Positions 7,719 to 15,774 of a stretch of 64,000 bases of DNA are shown here, piece by piece. The DNA lies in assembly GCA_008682415.1 (NCBI GenBank), contig VANK01000008.1, positions 238,990 to 302,989 of the forward strand, given 5' to 3'. Both the position numbers and the translations under genes were made by a program. The first letter of the stretch is position 1, and each line of letters opens with the position of its first letter. The DNA is from Acidobacteria bacterium AB60. Lineage in GTDB: Bacteria > Acidobacteriota > Terriglobia > Terriglobales > Acidobacteriaceae. The notes under the pieces were generated by a model that did no database searches, was not told the DNA's origin, and saw only the letters and a program-made list of their open reading frames with translations.

Positions 7719-9176
7719 TCAGTGGCCGGTTCCGCCCACCGTCATCCGGTCCAGCTTGATGGTCGGCATCCCGACGCCCACCGGCACGCTTTGCCCGTCC
7801 TTGCCGCAGGTCCCGATGCCCTCATCGAGCTTCAGATCATGCCCGACCATCGACACGTACTTCAGCGCCTCCGGCCCGTTGCCGATCAGCGTGGCGTCCT
7901 TCACCGGCGCCGTGATCTTGCCGTCCTCAATGAGGTAAGCCTCCGAGGCCGAGAAGACGAACTTGCCGTTGGTGATGTCCACCTGTCCGCCGCCGAAGTT
8001 GGGCGCGTAGAGGCCCTTCTTCACCGAGCGGATGATGTCCTCCGGCGCATCGTCGCCCGCCAGCATGTAGGTGTTGGTCATGCGCGGCATGGGAATGCAG
8101 TGGTAGCTCTCGCGGCGGCCCGAGCCAGTGTTGGCCGTGCCCATCAGGCGGGCGGAGAGCTTGTCGGTCAGGTAGCCCTTGAGCACGCCATTCTCGATCA
8201 GCACCGTCTCCTGCGTGGGCGAGCCCTCGTCGTCCACGTTCAGCGACCCGCGCCGTCCGGCCATGGTGCCGTTATCCACCACCGTGACCTTGGAACTGGC
8301 GACCGGCCGGCCCACCAGGCCCGTAAAGGCAGAAGTCCCCTTGCGGTTGAAGTCCGCCTCCAAGCCGTGGCCGACGGCCTCGTGCAGCAGCACGCCGGGC
8401 CAGCCGGGACCCAGCACGACCTCCATCTCGCCGGCCGGCGCCGGAACGGCGCCCAGTTGCAGAATCGCGCCCCGGGCCGCCTCGCGCGCCAGGTTCTCCG
8501 GACTCTTGCTCTCGACAAACTGGTTCAGCCCGGCGCGTCCGCCGGCGCCCGCCGAGCCGCGGGTGGTGTTGGCGCCGTCCTTGGCGATGACGAAGGCGTT
8601 CAATCGGCAGAGCGGCTGGGTATCGCTGGCAAAGGAGCCATCGGAACCGGCTATCAGGATGCGCCTCAGCTCTTCCGAGTAGCTGGCCCGCACCTGCACG
8701 ATCCGCGTGTCGAAGGCGCGCGCCGCGCGGTCGACGCGCAGGATCAGTTCCAGGCGCGCCGCCAGGTCGAGGTCGAACCCGCCCAGCGGCACCGGATACA
8801 GATCGGCGATGGGCTTCTCAATGAAGCCCTGGATGGGCTGCTTGGCCGGGCCGGAGGCGATCAGCGCCGCCGTGCGCGCCGCCTGCAGCAGCCGGTCCGC
8901 ATTCAGGTTGTCCGTGTAGGCGTAGCCCGTCCGCTCGCCGGACAGGACGCGGATGCCGCAACCCGCGCTGGTGCCCTGGCTGGCCGACTTCACGATCTGC
9001 TCATCCACGCCCAGCGAGATGGCCGTAACCGACTCGAAGTAGAGATCGGCGTAGTCGCCGCCCGCGGACAGGGCCTCGCCCAGGCAGCGCTCCAGCAGCC
9101 GCTCGGTGACGCCAAATTTTTCAAAGAAATAGCGATTGTTGACCGGGGTAGGAAGGGGACCGTTTGTCGCACTCAT
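7719..9176 (-). CDS. tldD: TldD zinc metalloprotease subunit
   Basis: 485 residues. The zinc motif HEAVGHGLEADF lies near residues 265-276 and matches the TldD HExxxH site. The C-terminal TldD block is present (NTGSGRRESYHCIPMPRMTNTY near 360-380, then LYAPNFGGGQVDITNGKF). TldD with TldE forms a cytosolic peptidase that trims small peptides, known from microcin B17 maturation and CcdA turnover. Here no antibiotic-peptide genes are adjacent, so a housekeeping role is more likely. The start ATG at 9176 lies opposite the small His-rich gene. Confidence 0.95.
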   Translation of the reverse strand: MSATNGPLPTPVNNRYFFEKFGVTERLLERCLGEALSAGGDYADLYFESVTAISLGVDEQIVKSASQGTSAGCGIRVLSGERTGYAYTDNLNADRLLQAARTAALIASGPAKQPIQGFIEKPIADLYPVPLGGFDLDLAARLELILRVDRAARAFDTRIVQVRASYSEELRRILIAGSDGSFASDTQPLCRLNAFVIAKDGANTTRGSAGAGGRAGLNQFVESKSPENLAREAARGAILQLGAVPAPAGEMEVVLGPGWPGVLLHEAVGHGLEADFNRKGTSAFTGLVGRPVASSKVTVVDNGTMAGRRGSLNVDDEGSPTQETVLIENGVLKGYLTDKLSARLMGTANTGSGRRESYHCIPMPRMTNTYMLAGDDAPEDIIRSVKKGLYAPNFGGGQVDITNGKFVFSASEAYLIEDGKITAPVKDATLIGNGPEALKYVSMVGHDLKLDEGIGTCGKDGQSVPVGVGMPTIKLDRMTVGGTGH

Positions 9177-9340
9177 CGTACTTTTCAGTCTACGCCGCCG
9201 GTGGATTTTCAGGAAACCGGGCGAAAGGCGCTAACGGTGAGAGCCTGTTTGGGCGCCGCCCGTTCCACTCCTGATGCTTTTCCACGTTCTTCACCAAAGG
9301 TTGTAGAGGCCGGTAACCAAACCGATGCTAGAGTCAAACC

Positions 9341-9451
9341 ATGAAGAAAATCATCGCCGCTGCTCTGCTGGTGATGGTGTTCGCCTCCCCGGCATTTGCC
9401 GCCAAGCACCACCGTCATCACCACCACCATCACGCCCACAAGACCGTATAA
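9341..9451 (+). CDS. 36-residue His-rich secreted peptide
   Basis: ATG 9341 to TAA 9451. Residues 1-20 (MKKIIAAALLVMVFASPAFA) form a clear signal peptide with an AFA|A cleavage site. The mature part is only 16 residues with nine histidines (AKHHRHHHHHHAHKTV). Such a periplasmic peptide would bind Ni, Zn, Cu or Co ions; buffering or storage is inference. There is no strong ribosome site (GCTAGAG upstream). A perfect 11-bp hairpin follows 10 bp after the stop, which supports a discrete transcript. Confidence 0.7.
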   Translation: MKKIIAAALLVMVFASPAFAAKHHRHHHHHHAHKTV

Positions 9452-9461
9452 CTCGCGGCGA

Positions 9462-9492
9462 AGCCTCCGGCGGGCACGCTGCGCCGGAGGCT
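9462..9492 (+). terminator. Hairpin after the His-rich peptide gene
   Basis: Perfect 11-bp stem (9462-9472 with 9482-9492) and a 9-nt loop. No T-run follows, so it may act as a Rho-independent-like or transcript-stabilising hairpin. Confidence 0.55.
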
Positions 9493-9554
9493 CTGCCTGC
9501 CTCCTGTTATCGCGGACACAAAGGTTCCGCTCCGGGTCGTGATAGGTTCGTGCC

Positions 9555-10076
9555 ATGACCGACCTGGACGAACTTCGCTACCCCATCGGCCGCTTCAACC
9601 CCGCCGCGGCCGGCTCCCGAAACGATCAGATCGAGACCCTCCGCCGGCTCCCCGAACGGCTGCGCGCCGCCATTGATGGCCTGAACGACAGCCAGCTCGA
9701 CACGCCCTACCGCGAAGGCGGCTGGACCGTGCGCCAGCTTGTGCATCACATCGCCGACAGCCACGCCAACTCCTATATCCGGGTGAAGCTCGCGCTGACC
9801 GAAGAGAACCCGGTCATCACCGCCTATGACGAGGCGGCCTGGGCGCGACTGCCGGACAGCAGCCTGCCCATTGCGGTCTCCCTGCCATTCATCGACGCGG
9901 TGCACACGCGACTGGTGTCTCTGCTGGAATCGATGTCGGAGGAGGACTTCCAGAAGACCTTCCGCCATCCCGAGCGCGGCCAGGTCACGCTCGCCAACAA
10001 CCTCGCCATCTACGACTGGCACTGCAAACACCACACCTCCCACATCACGCGGCTCCGTGAACGGATGGGCTGGTAG
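9555..10076 (+). CDS. DinB/YfiT-type putative metal-dependent hydrolase or thiol transferase
   Basis: 173 residues, matching the YfiT/BstA length. The DinB-like four-helix fold uses three histidines for a metal; candidates are His64/His65 (TVRQLVHHIADSH) and the cluster near 155-163 (DWHCKHHTSHI). The start RYPIGRFNP is typical of the YfiT subgroup. Family members include bacillithiol S-transferases; whether this organism makes bacillithiol is not shown by the window. The gene is 6 bp upstream of the next CDS and probably co-transcribed with it. Confidence 0.85.
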   Translation: MTDLDELRYPIGRFNPAAAGSRNDQIETLRRLPERLRAAIDGLNDSQLDTPYREGGWTVRQLVHHIADSHANSYIRVKLALTEENPVITAYDEAAWARLPDSSLPIAVSLPFIDAVHTRLVSLLESMSEEDFQKTFRHPERGQVTLANNLAIYDWHCKHHTSHITRLRERMGW

Positions 10077-10082
10077 AACGCC

Positions 10083-11723
10083 GTGGCTCCCCTTCGAGAA
10101 GGCGCGCCGGCCAGGACGCTCGCGCCGCAGCCTTCTCTGGAGCCGGTTGCCGCGTCCGAGCTCGTCAGCCAGATCGAAGCCTACCTGGCCGCGCATCCCC
10201 AGGCCGTCGTTCTTGAAGACGGGCATGTGCTATTCGACATGCGCACCGCCCGATTCTCCGTGACCGAGTCGCACGGCCGCTGCCTGCTGCAGCTGTGGAA
10301 CGAAGAACGCAACCTGATGCGCACCGTGCTCGGCATCCAGCCCCGCGCGCAATGCCTGCGCATCAGCACCCGCCGCATGGGAGCTCCCAAACCGCAGGTT
10401 CTGGAGCTCTCGCCCTCCAGCGACCGCCGCGCGCCCAGCGCCCGTGACAGTGCGCGCCGCAGCTATCAGCGATCGCTGGAACGCGTGCTGGCCCGGGAGT
10501 TCCCGGGATCTAAAGTAGACGGAATGCGCTCGGCCATGGACCTGGAGCACAGCTTTGGTCCGGCCTACACGCGCGGCCGGCTGCTGCGCGGAACCTCCGC
10601 CGACGCCGTGATCGGGGTGGGTTCGGCCGAGCCAGGCGCCAACATCGACGGCGTGCTCACCGTGGGTCTTCTGTGGCTGGAGTACTGCCGCAATCGCAGT
10701 GAATCCACCCGCCGCCACTTCGGAGGGCTCAAGGTCATGGTTCCCGCGGGAGCGGCCCGGACCACCGCGGAACGCATGCTGTGGCTCAACCACGCTGCCG
10801 CCGAGTTTCAACTCTTCACCTTCGACGAGCGCAGCGAGGAGCTCGCATTAGTTGACTTCCGCGACGCCGGCAACGTTTCATCACGGCTCGTGCACGCCTT
10901 CTCGGCCGCAGGCGCGATCGAGCGCTGCCGCGCTGCGCTCGACCGGGTAATAGCGCTCCTGCCCGCAGCCGGACACCGGCAGGTAGAGCTCATGCCGCGC
11001 TCTGTCAGTGAGGTCGGCCTGCTCCTGCACGGCCTGGAGTTTGCGCGCGTACGCCAGGTAGCCTCAGGGCATTCTTTCGCGCGCGAGATAGAGATCACTT
11101 TTGGCGCCGGGGCTCACGAGACGCCGCTCACTCCCGAGACCGAGCCCCTGTGCCGCGAGCTTCTTGCCCGGCTCTGCGAAAGCCGGCATCCCGGCGGATC
11201 GCACACCGACCCGCTCTTCCGCCTGCAGTCGGAGCGATGGCTGGAGTCGCGCCTGCGCCGGGAGATCGGCGAATTGCTCCCGCGGCTTCAAAGCGAGCCC
11301 GTCTACTCCCAGGTGCCCGCGCTCTCCTGCGGCGACCGCGGCATGCTCGACCTGCTGGCGCTCGACCGGGATGCCCGGCTCACGGTCATCGAACTCAAGG
11401 CCGACGAGGACCTGCAGCTTCCCATGCAGGCGCTCGATTACTGGATTCGCGTCCGCGCCCTCAACGAAGATCGCCCGGCGAGCAGCGCAGGACGGTCCCT
11501 CTCCGCATTCGAGCGCATGGGCTACTTTCCCGGCATGGAGGTCTCGCCGCTGCCGCCGCGTCTTCTGCTGGCTGCGCCGGCCCTGCGCATCCATCCGGCG
11601 AACCAGACGGTTCTGCGCTACCTCTCCCCCCAGATCGATTGGGAGCTGATCGCGCTTGGCGAGGACTGGCGGCGCGCGCTGACGGTCGTCTTTCGGTCGC
11701 GCGGCAGCGATCCCCGCAGATAG
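10083..11723 (+). CDS. Unknown protein with C-terminal PD-(D/E)XK-like nuclease motif
   Basis: 546 residues from a GTG start. The C-terminal third has the order expected of a PD-(D/E)XK nuclease: helix with Glu near 384-388 (QSERWLESRLRREIGELLP), Asp423 in DRGMLDLLALD, Glu437 and Lys439 in LTVIELKADED, then MQALDYW. This is close in pattern to the NucS/DUF91 and restriction-endonuclease superfamily. The N-terminal 350 residues have no family I recognise; residues 130-220 (RSLERVLAREF, AVIGVG, GLLWLEYCRNR) could be a second, degenerate lobe. No signal peptide, so cytosolic. It is coupled to the YfiT-like gene. DNA cleavage or repair is inference. Confidence 0.7.
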   Translation: MAPLREGAPARTLAPQPSLEPVAASELVSQIEAYLAAHPQAVVLEDGHVLFDMRTARFSVTESHGRCLLQLWNEERNLMRTVLGIQPRAQCLRISTRRMGAPKPQVLELSPSSDRRAPSARDSARRSYQRSLERVLAREFPGSKVDGMRSAMDLEHSFGPAYTRGRLLRGTSADAVIGVGSAEPGANIDGVLTVGLLWLEYCRNRSESTRRHFGGLKVMVPAGAARTTAERMLWLNHAAAEFQLFTFDERSEELALVDFRDAGNVSSRLVHAFSAAGAIERCRAALDRVIALLPAAGHRQVELMPRSVSEVGLLLHGLEFARVRQVASGHSFAREIEITFGAGAHETPLTPETEPLCRELLARLCESRHPGGSHTDPLFRLQSERWLESRLRREIGELLPRLQSEPVYSQVPALSCGDRGMLDLLALDRDARLTVIELKADEDLQLPMQALDYWIRVRALNEDRPASSAGRSLSAFERMGYFPGMEVSPLPPRLLLAAPALRIHPANQTVLRYLSPQIDWELIALGEDWRRALTVVFRSRGSDPRR

Positions 11724-11796
11724 ACTCTGCCTTTGCAACGTTTTACATCCGAACCAGCAGCATTTGTCCTCTCGATGACGAAGCGCAAAGACAACC

Positions 11797-12174
11797 GTGT
11801 GTCCGCGGGTTCAAGATGTCGTGGTTTTCAACTCAAAAGCGAAGTTTCACGGGTTCGGGGTCCACTGGGGAGTTGGCCCCGAATCGCAGTGCACGGGGGG
11901 GACGCATACCGTGACGGGGAAGACACTCACGACTTATCGCTTTATTGGCAGCAGCAATGCCAGCGCTCGCGCCGCTTTGTCGGCGAAGCCCGCAAAGATC
12001 TACCAGTTTCCCGCGCGCGCGGCAGCCACTACCGCTGACGCGAGGATTGACGATGGAGCCGACGCTGAGTTGGGCGGCCACTCCAGCCTTGCTGTCGAGC
12101 TCACCGCCGCCGTGCTCGCATTCACACTCTGGCTGGGCTGGCGGGCGTTGCACCTCTTTTCCGGATCGCGATGA
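11797..12174 (+). CDS. Doubtful small ORF with C-terminal membrane helix
   Basis: 125 codons from GTG 11797, or 117 from GTG 11821. The last 35 residues contain a plausible membrane helix (LAVELTAAVLAFTLWLGW). No ribosome site and no recognisable family. It fills the 450-bp gap between the nuclease-like gene and threonine aldolase, in which I see nothing else. It may be non-coding. Confidence 0.25.
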   Translation: MCPRVQDVVVFNSKAKFHGFGVHWGVGPESQCTGGTHTVTGKTLTTYRFIGSSNASARAALSAKPAKIYQFPARAAATTADARIDDGADAELGGHSSLAVELTAAVLAFTLWLGWRALHLFSGSR

Positions 12175-13233
12175 TCAAGCGGCACAGGCGCGAAGATCGC
12201 GCACCAGCTCATCGATCCGGCGCAGGTCCGAGTCCCACGCGAACATGAACCTGGCCGCGCCTCCGATGAAGGTGTAGAAGCGCCAGCCGCGCGCTCGCAA
12301 TCGATCAAGCACCGTTTCGGAGGTCATCAGGAATACCGCATTCGCGTCGACCGGCGCGATCGTGCGGATCCCCGGGATTTCCGCAATCTGTTCCGCGAAG
12401 TACGTTGCGCAGCGGTTGGCATGCGCGGCATTGCGCAGCCATGCACCACTCTCCAGCATGCCGATCCACGGCGCGGCGAGGAAACGCATCTTGGAGGCCA
12501 GTTGCCCGGCCTGCTTGCAGCGATAATCAAAGTCCGCGGCCAGCTTGTGGTCGAAGAAGAGCACCGCTTCGCCCACCGCCAGTCCATTCTTCGTGCCGCC
12601 GAAGCACAACACGTCGACGCCGCTCTTCCAGGTCATCTCCGCGGGCGTTGCGCCCAGATGCGCACAGGCATTGGCGAAACGCGCCCCATCCATGTGCAGC
12701 AACAGCCCGTGGGCCTTGCTCGCCTCTGAAATGGCGCGCACTTCGTCGAGCGAGTACACGGTGCCCATCTCCGTCGATTGCGTGATGGTCACTACGTGCG
12801 GCTTGGGGTAGTGGATGTCCTGCCGCTTGGTCGCCAGTTCGTGAATCGACGCAGGCGTCATCTTGCCATCCCGCGACTGCGCCACCAGCAGCTTCGATCC
12901 GTTGGAGAAGAACTCCGGCGCGCCGCACTCATCCGTCTCCACATGCGAGGTGTCCGCGCAGATCACGCTGTGATACGACTGGCACAGCGACGCCAGCGCC
13001 AGCGAGTTGGCCGCCGTGCCGTTGAACACGAAGAAGACATCGCAGTCGGTCTCAAAGAGCGCACGAAACGCATTGGACGCGCGCTCTGTCCACGGGTCGT
13101 CGCCGTATGAAGGCGCGAAGCCGCGGTTGGCCTCCTCCATCGAAGCCCATGCTTCGGGACAGATGCCCGCGTAGTTGTCGCTGCCGAACTGCTGTTCCGC
13201 AATCGCCGGAGGAGTCTGAAGCGCAGTATCCAT
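12175..13233 (-). CDS. ltaE: Low-specificity L-threonine aldolase
   Basis: 352 residues; a PLP enzyme of the beta-eliminating lyase group that cleaves L-threonine/allo-threonine to glycine and acetaldehyde. Visible landmarks are FGSDNYAG at the N-terminus, NGTAANSLAL near 71, the ADTSHVETDECG block with His97, LLLHMDGARFANA (Asp182, Arg185) and the PLP lysine Lys215 in CFGGTKNGLA. Full length. It is on the same strand as the upstream OPT transporter gene, 63 bp away. Confidence 0.92.
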   Translation of the reverse strand: MDTALQTPPAIAEQQFGSDNYAGICPEAWASMEEANRGFAPSYGDDPWTERASNAFRALFETDCDVFFVFNGTAANSLALASLCQSYHSVICADTSHVETDECGAPEFFSNGSKLLVAQSRDGKMTPASIHELATKRQDIHYPKPHVVTITQSTEMGTVYSLDEVRAISEASKAHGLLLHMDGARFANACAHLGATPAEMTWKSGVDVLCFGGTKNGLAVGEAVLFFDHKLAADFDYRCKQAGQLASKMRFLAAPWIGMLESGAWLRNAAHANRCATYFAEQIAEIPGIRTIAPVDANAVFLMTSETVLDRLRARGWRFYTFIGGAARFMFAWDSDLRRIDELVRDLRACAA

Positions 13234-13296
13234 GCTGTCTTCAAGGATAGCTGCTCCACGCCTGGCGCGCGCCGCAATCCGGGAACGTCGTTCGGC

Positions 13297-15474
13297 CTAC
13301 TTCTTCAGCGGCTTGCGCGCGAAGTAATACAGCGAGTACGCCAGCAGCGCGAACGCGATCACCGACACGCCCATGTTGTCGAGAAACGTGTGCGGGAAGT
13401 TGAGAATATCGCCTTTGTCGGTGAAGTTCTCATACGCCTTCAGCGCCACTCCGAGCAGCCCCACCACGCCGCCGGCCGCGATCAGCCCCGACGCATACAG
13501 CGATCCCGACGAGATATCGCTCTCCGTCTCGGCCGCTTCGCCTTCGCGGGCCGAAGCGCGCTCCACCAGCCAGCGCACCACGCCGCCGCAGAAGATGGCC
13601 AGAGTGGTGCCGATGGAAAGATACGCGCCCACCGCGAACGACAGCGAGCGGATCCCCAGCAGCTCCACCGCGATCACCAGGAACACCCCCACCATCACCA
13701 GTCCCCAGGGCAGCTTGCGGCTGAGAATGCCGTTGATGACCGTCGCCATCAGCCGCGCCTGTGGCGCCGCCGCCTTCTCGCTCCCGATGCCCTGGATCCA
13801 CTGCACCTCGATCCGCTTGCTGGCCGGCGAGTACAGGTACTTTCCATCCGCCAGCTCCGGCGACCCCACCGCGTTCAGCACTGTGTACTCGCTTTTGGAG
13901 TGCTCGGTCTTGCTCTTGTCGGCGGCGATCACCGGAATCTTCTCCGGCAGGTGCGCCTCGTTCTGAATCGCCACACCGGGATGCGGCGCATTCAGGTCCC
14001 AATCCTGCGGAGCAGCGCGAAACTGCTGCAGCCCGGTGTTCATCACGTTGAGCGTGAACCCGATGATGATGGTCGAAACCACCACCCCGATCATCAATGC
14101 GACCTGCTGCTTCCACGGCGTGGAGCCGACGATGTAGCCGGTCTTCAAATCCTGCGACGTATCGCCGGAGTTGGACGCGGCAATGCACACCACGCCGCCG
14201 ATCGTAATGGCCAGCGCCCCAAACGCGGGAGCCGTCCAGCCCTGCACCAGGAAGATCGCCGCCGTCGCCATCAGCGTCGCAATCGTCATGCCCGACACCG
14301 GACTGGCCGACGACCCCACCAACCCCACGATGCGCGAGCTCACCGTCACAAACAGAAAGCCAAACACCACCACCAGCAGCGATGCGGCCAGGTTGGCCCC
14401 CCACCCCACATACGCGCCCGGCACCGGCTTGAACTCGAGAAACAAAAATGTGATGACCATCAGCGCCAGCGATCCCAGCAGCACGACCGTCATCGACAGA
14501 TCATCCTCGGTGCGGATCGGCCTGGCCGCCTCTGCCTCGCCTCCGCGCATGGTTTTGAAACCCGCCGTCAGCGCGCTCCAGATGGTGGGCACCGTCTTCA
14601 GCAGCGTGATCAAACCCGCCGCCGCCACCGCCCCCGCGCCCATGGGCCGTATGTAGGTGGACCACAACTGGCTGGGGCCCATCTGCGCGATGGGGATGGT
14701 CCCCGGATACACCGGGTTGGGCAGCGACTTGCCGAAGAAGTAGATCAGCGGCATCAGCACCAGCCAGGAGAAGACGCCGCCGGCAAAGATGATTCCCGCC
14801 ACCCGCGGCCCGATGATGTAGCCCACGCCCAGGTACTCGGGGGTGGCATCGGCCTTGATGGATGCGCCCTTCAGAATATGCGCGGGACCAAAGTCCGGCT
14901 GAAACTCCGGCGTTCCCGGCCATGCCTTGAAGATGTTGTCGTTCTGGAAGAGCGTGTACAGGGCGCCGAGGCCGAGCCCGAGAAACACGCGCGAGGCCAG
15001 CGATCCGCCCTTCTCGCCCGCGATCAGCACATCCGCGCACGCCGTGCCCTCCGGATACGGCAGCGCCCCGTGCTCCTTCACAATCAGCTGCCGCCGCAGC
15101 GGAATCATGAACAGCACGCCCAGCCAGCCCCCGATCAGCGCCAGCATGAAGATGCGCGCATACTCCAGTTCAAAGCCGAGAAACACCAGCGCCGGCAGCG
15201 TGAAGATGACGCCCGAAGCAATCGACTGGCCGGCGTTGCCGGTCGTCTGCACGATGTTGTTTTCCAGGATCGAAGCCCGTCCGAAAGCGCGCAGAATGCT
15301 GATCGAGAGCACCGAAATCGGAATGGAAGCCGCCACCGTGAGTCCCGCCCGAAGGCCCACATACACGGTCACCGCGCCGAACACGATCCCGAAGAAAGAG
15401 CCCAGAAGAAGCGCCCGAACCGTAAACTCGGGCGGCTGCTGATCGGGCGGAACAAAGGGCTGGAGCTCCGGCAT
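13297..15474 (-). CDS. OPT family oligopeptide transporter
   Basis: 725 residues with many hydrophobic membrane segments, typical of prokaryotic OPT proteins. These are proton-coupled importers of peptides or metal-chelate conjugates in the inner membrane. Conserved-looking blocks include RALLLGSFFGIVFGAVTVYVGLRAGLT at 24-50, LPYPEGTACADVL near 138 and NSGDTSQDLKTGYIVG near 432. A large loop near 510-580 is soluble. Start ATG 15474 has GGAGG 7 nt upstream. The substrate cannot be told from sequence. The neighbouring secreted S53 protease could supply peptides, which is inference. Confidence 0.9.
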   Translation of the reverse strand: MPELQPFVPPDQQPPEFTVRALLLGSFFGIVFGAVTVYVGLRAGLTVAASIPISVLSISILRAFGRASILENNIVQTTGNAGQSIASGVIFTLPALVFLGFELEYARIFMLALIGGWLGVLFMIPLRRQLIVKEHGALPYPEGTACADVLIAGEKGGSLASRVFLGLGLGALYTLFQNDNIFKAWPGTPEFQPDFGPAHILKGASIKADATPEYLGVGYIIGPRVAGIIFAGGVFSWLVLMPLIYFFGKSLPNPVYPGTIPIAQMGPSQLWSTYIRPMGAGAVAAAGLITLLKTVPTIWSALTAGFKTMRGGEAEAARPIRTEDDLSMTVVLLGSLALMVITFLFLEFKPVPGAYVGWGANLAASLLVVVFGFLFVTVSSRIVGLVGSSASPVSGMTIATLMATAAIFLVQGWTAPAFGALAITIGGVVCIAASNSGDTSQDLKTGYIVGSTPWKQQVALMIGVVVSTIIIGFTLNVMNTGLQQFRAAPQDWDLNAPHPGVAIQNEAHLPEKIPVIAADKSKTEHSKSEYTVLNAVGSPELADGKYLYSPASKRIEVQWIQGIGSEKAAAPQARLMATVINGILSRKLPWGLVMVGVFLVIAVELLGIRSLSFAVGAYLSIGTTLAIFCGGVVRWLVERASAREGEAAETESDISSGSLYASGLIAAGGVVGLLGVALKAYENFTDKGDILNFPHTFLDNMGVSVIAFALLAYSLYYFARKPLKK

Positions 15475-15774
15475 TCAAGTGCCTCCAAGGCGCGCGCGGC
15501 GGCCAAAAGTGAAATTCCCTGAAGGGGGAGTGTACGGCATTTGCCCCGCTCTGGGAACTCGCCCGGCCCATCGCAACTCCGCGCTGCCGCTGACCTCGCC
15601 GGCCGCTCTCCTCCAAGCAAGCTCTCACACGCAGTACTTTCGGCATGGCCGCTCCGGAATTCGCGCAACGACGGCCGCGAGGCCATGGACGCAGAATGCG
15701 TTTGACCGATAAGCAAGGCTGCGCCACGGCTCGTGTCTCTGCGCCCGCGCGCCTTCGCATTCTCAGGAGTCGCC
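15475..15774. other. Divergent intergenic region
   Basis: Lies between the OPT transporter (minus) and the S53 peptidase (plus) and presumably holds both promoters. I see no convincing -35/-10 pair, operator or small gene. Confidence 0.4.
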
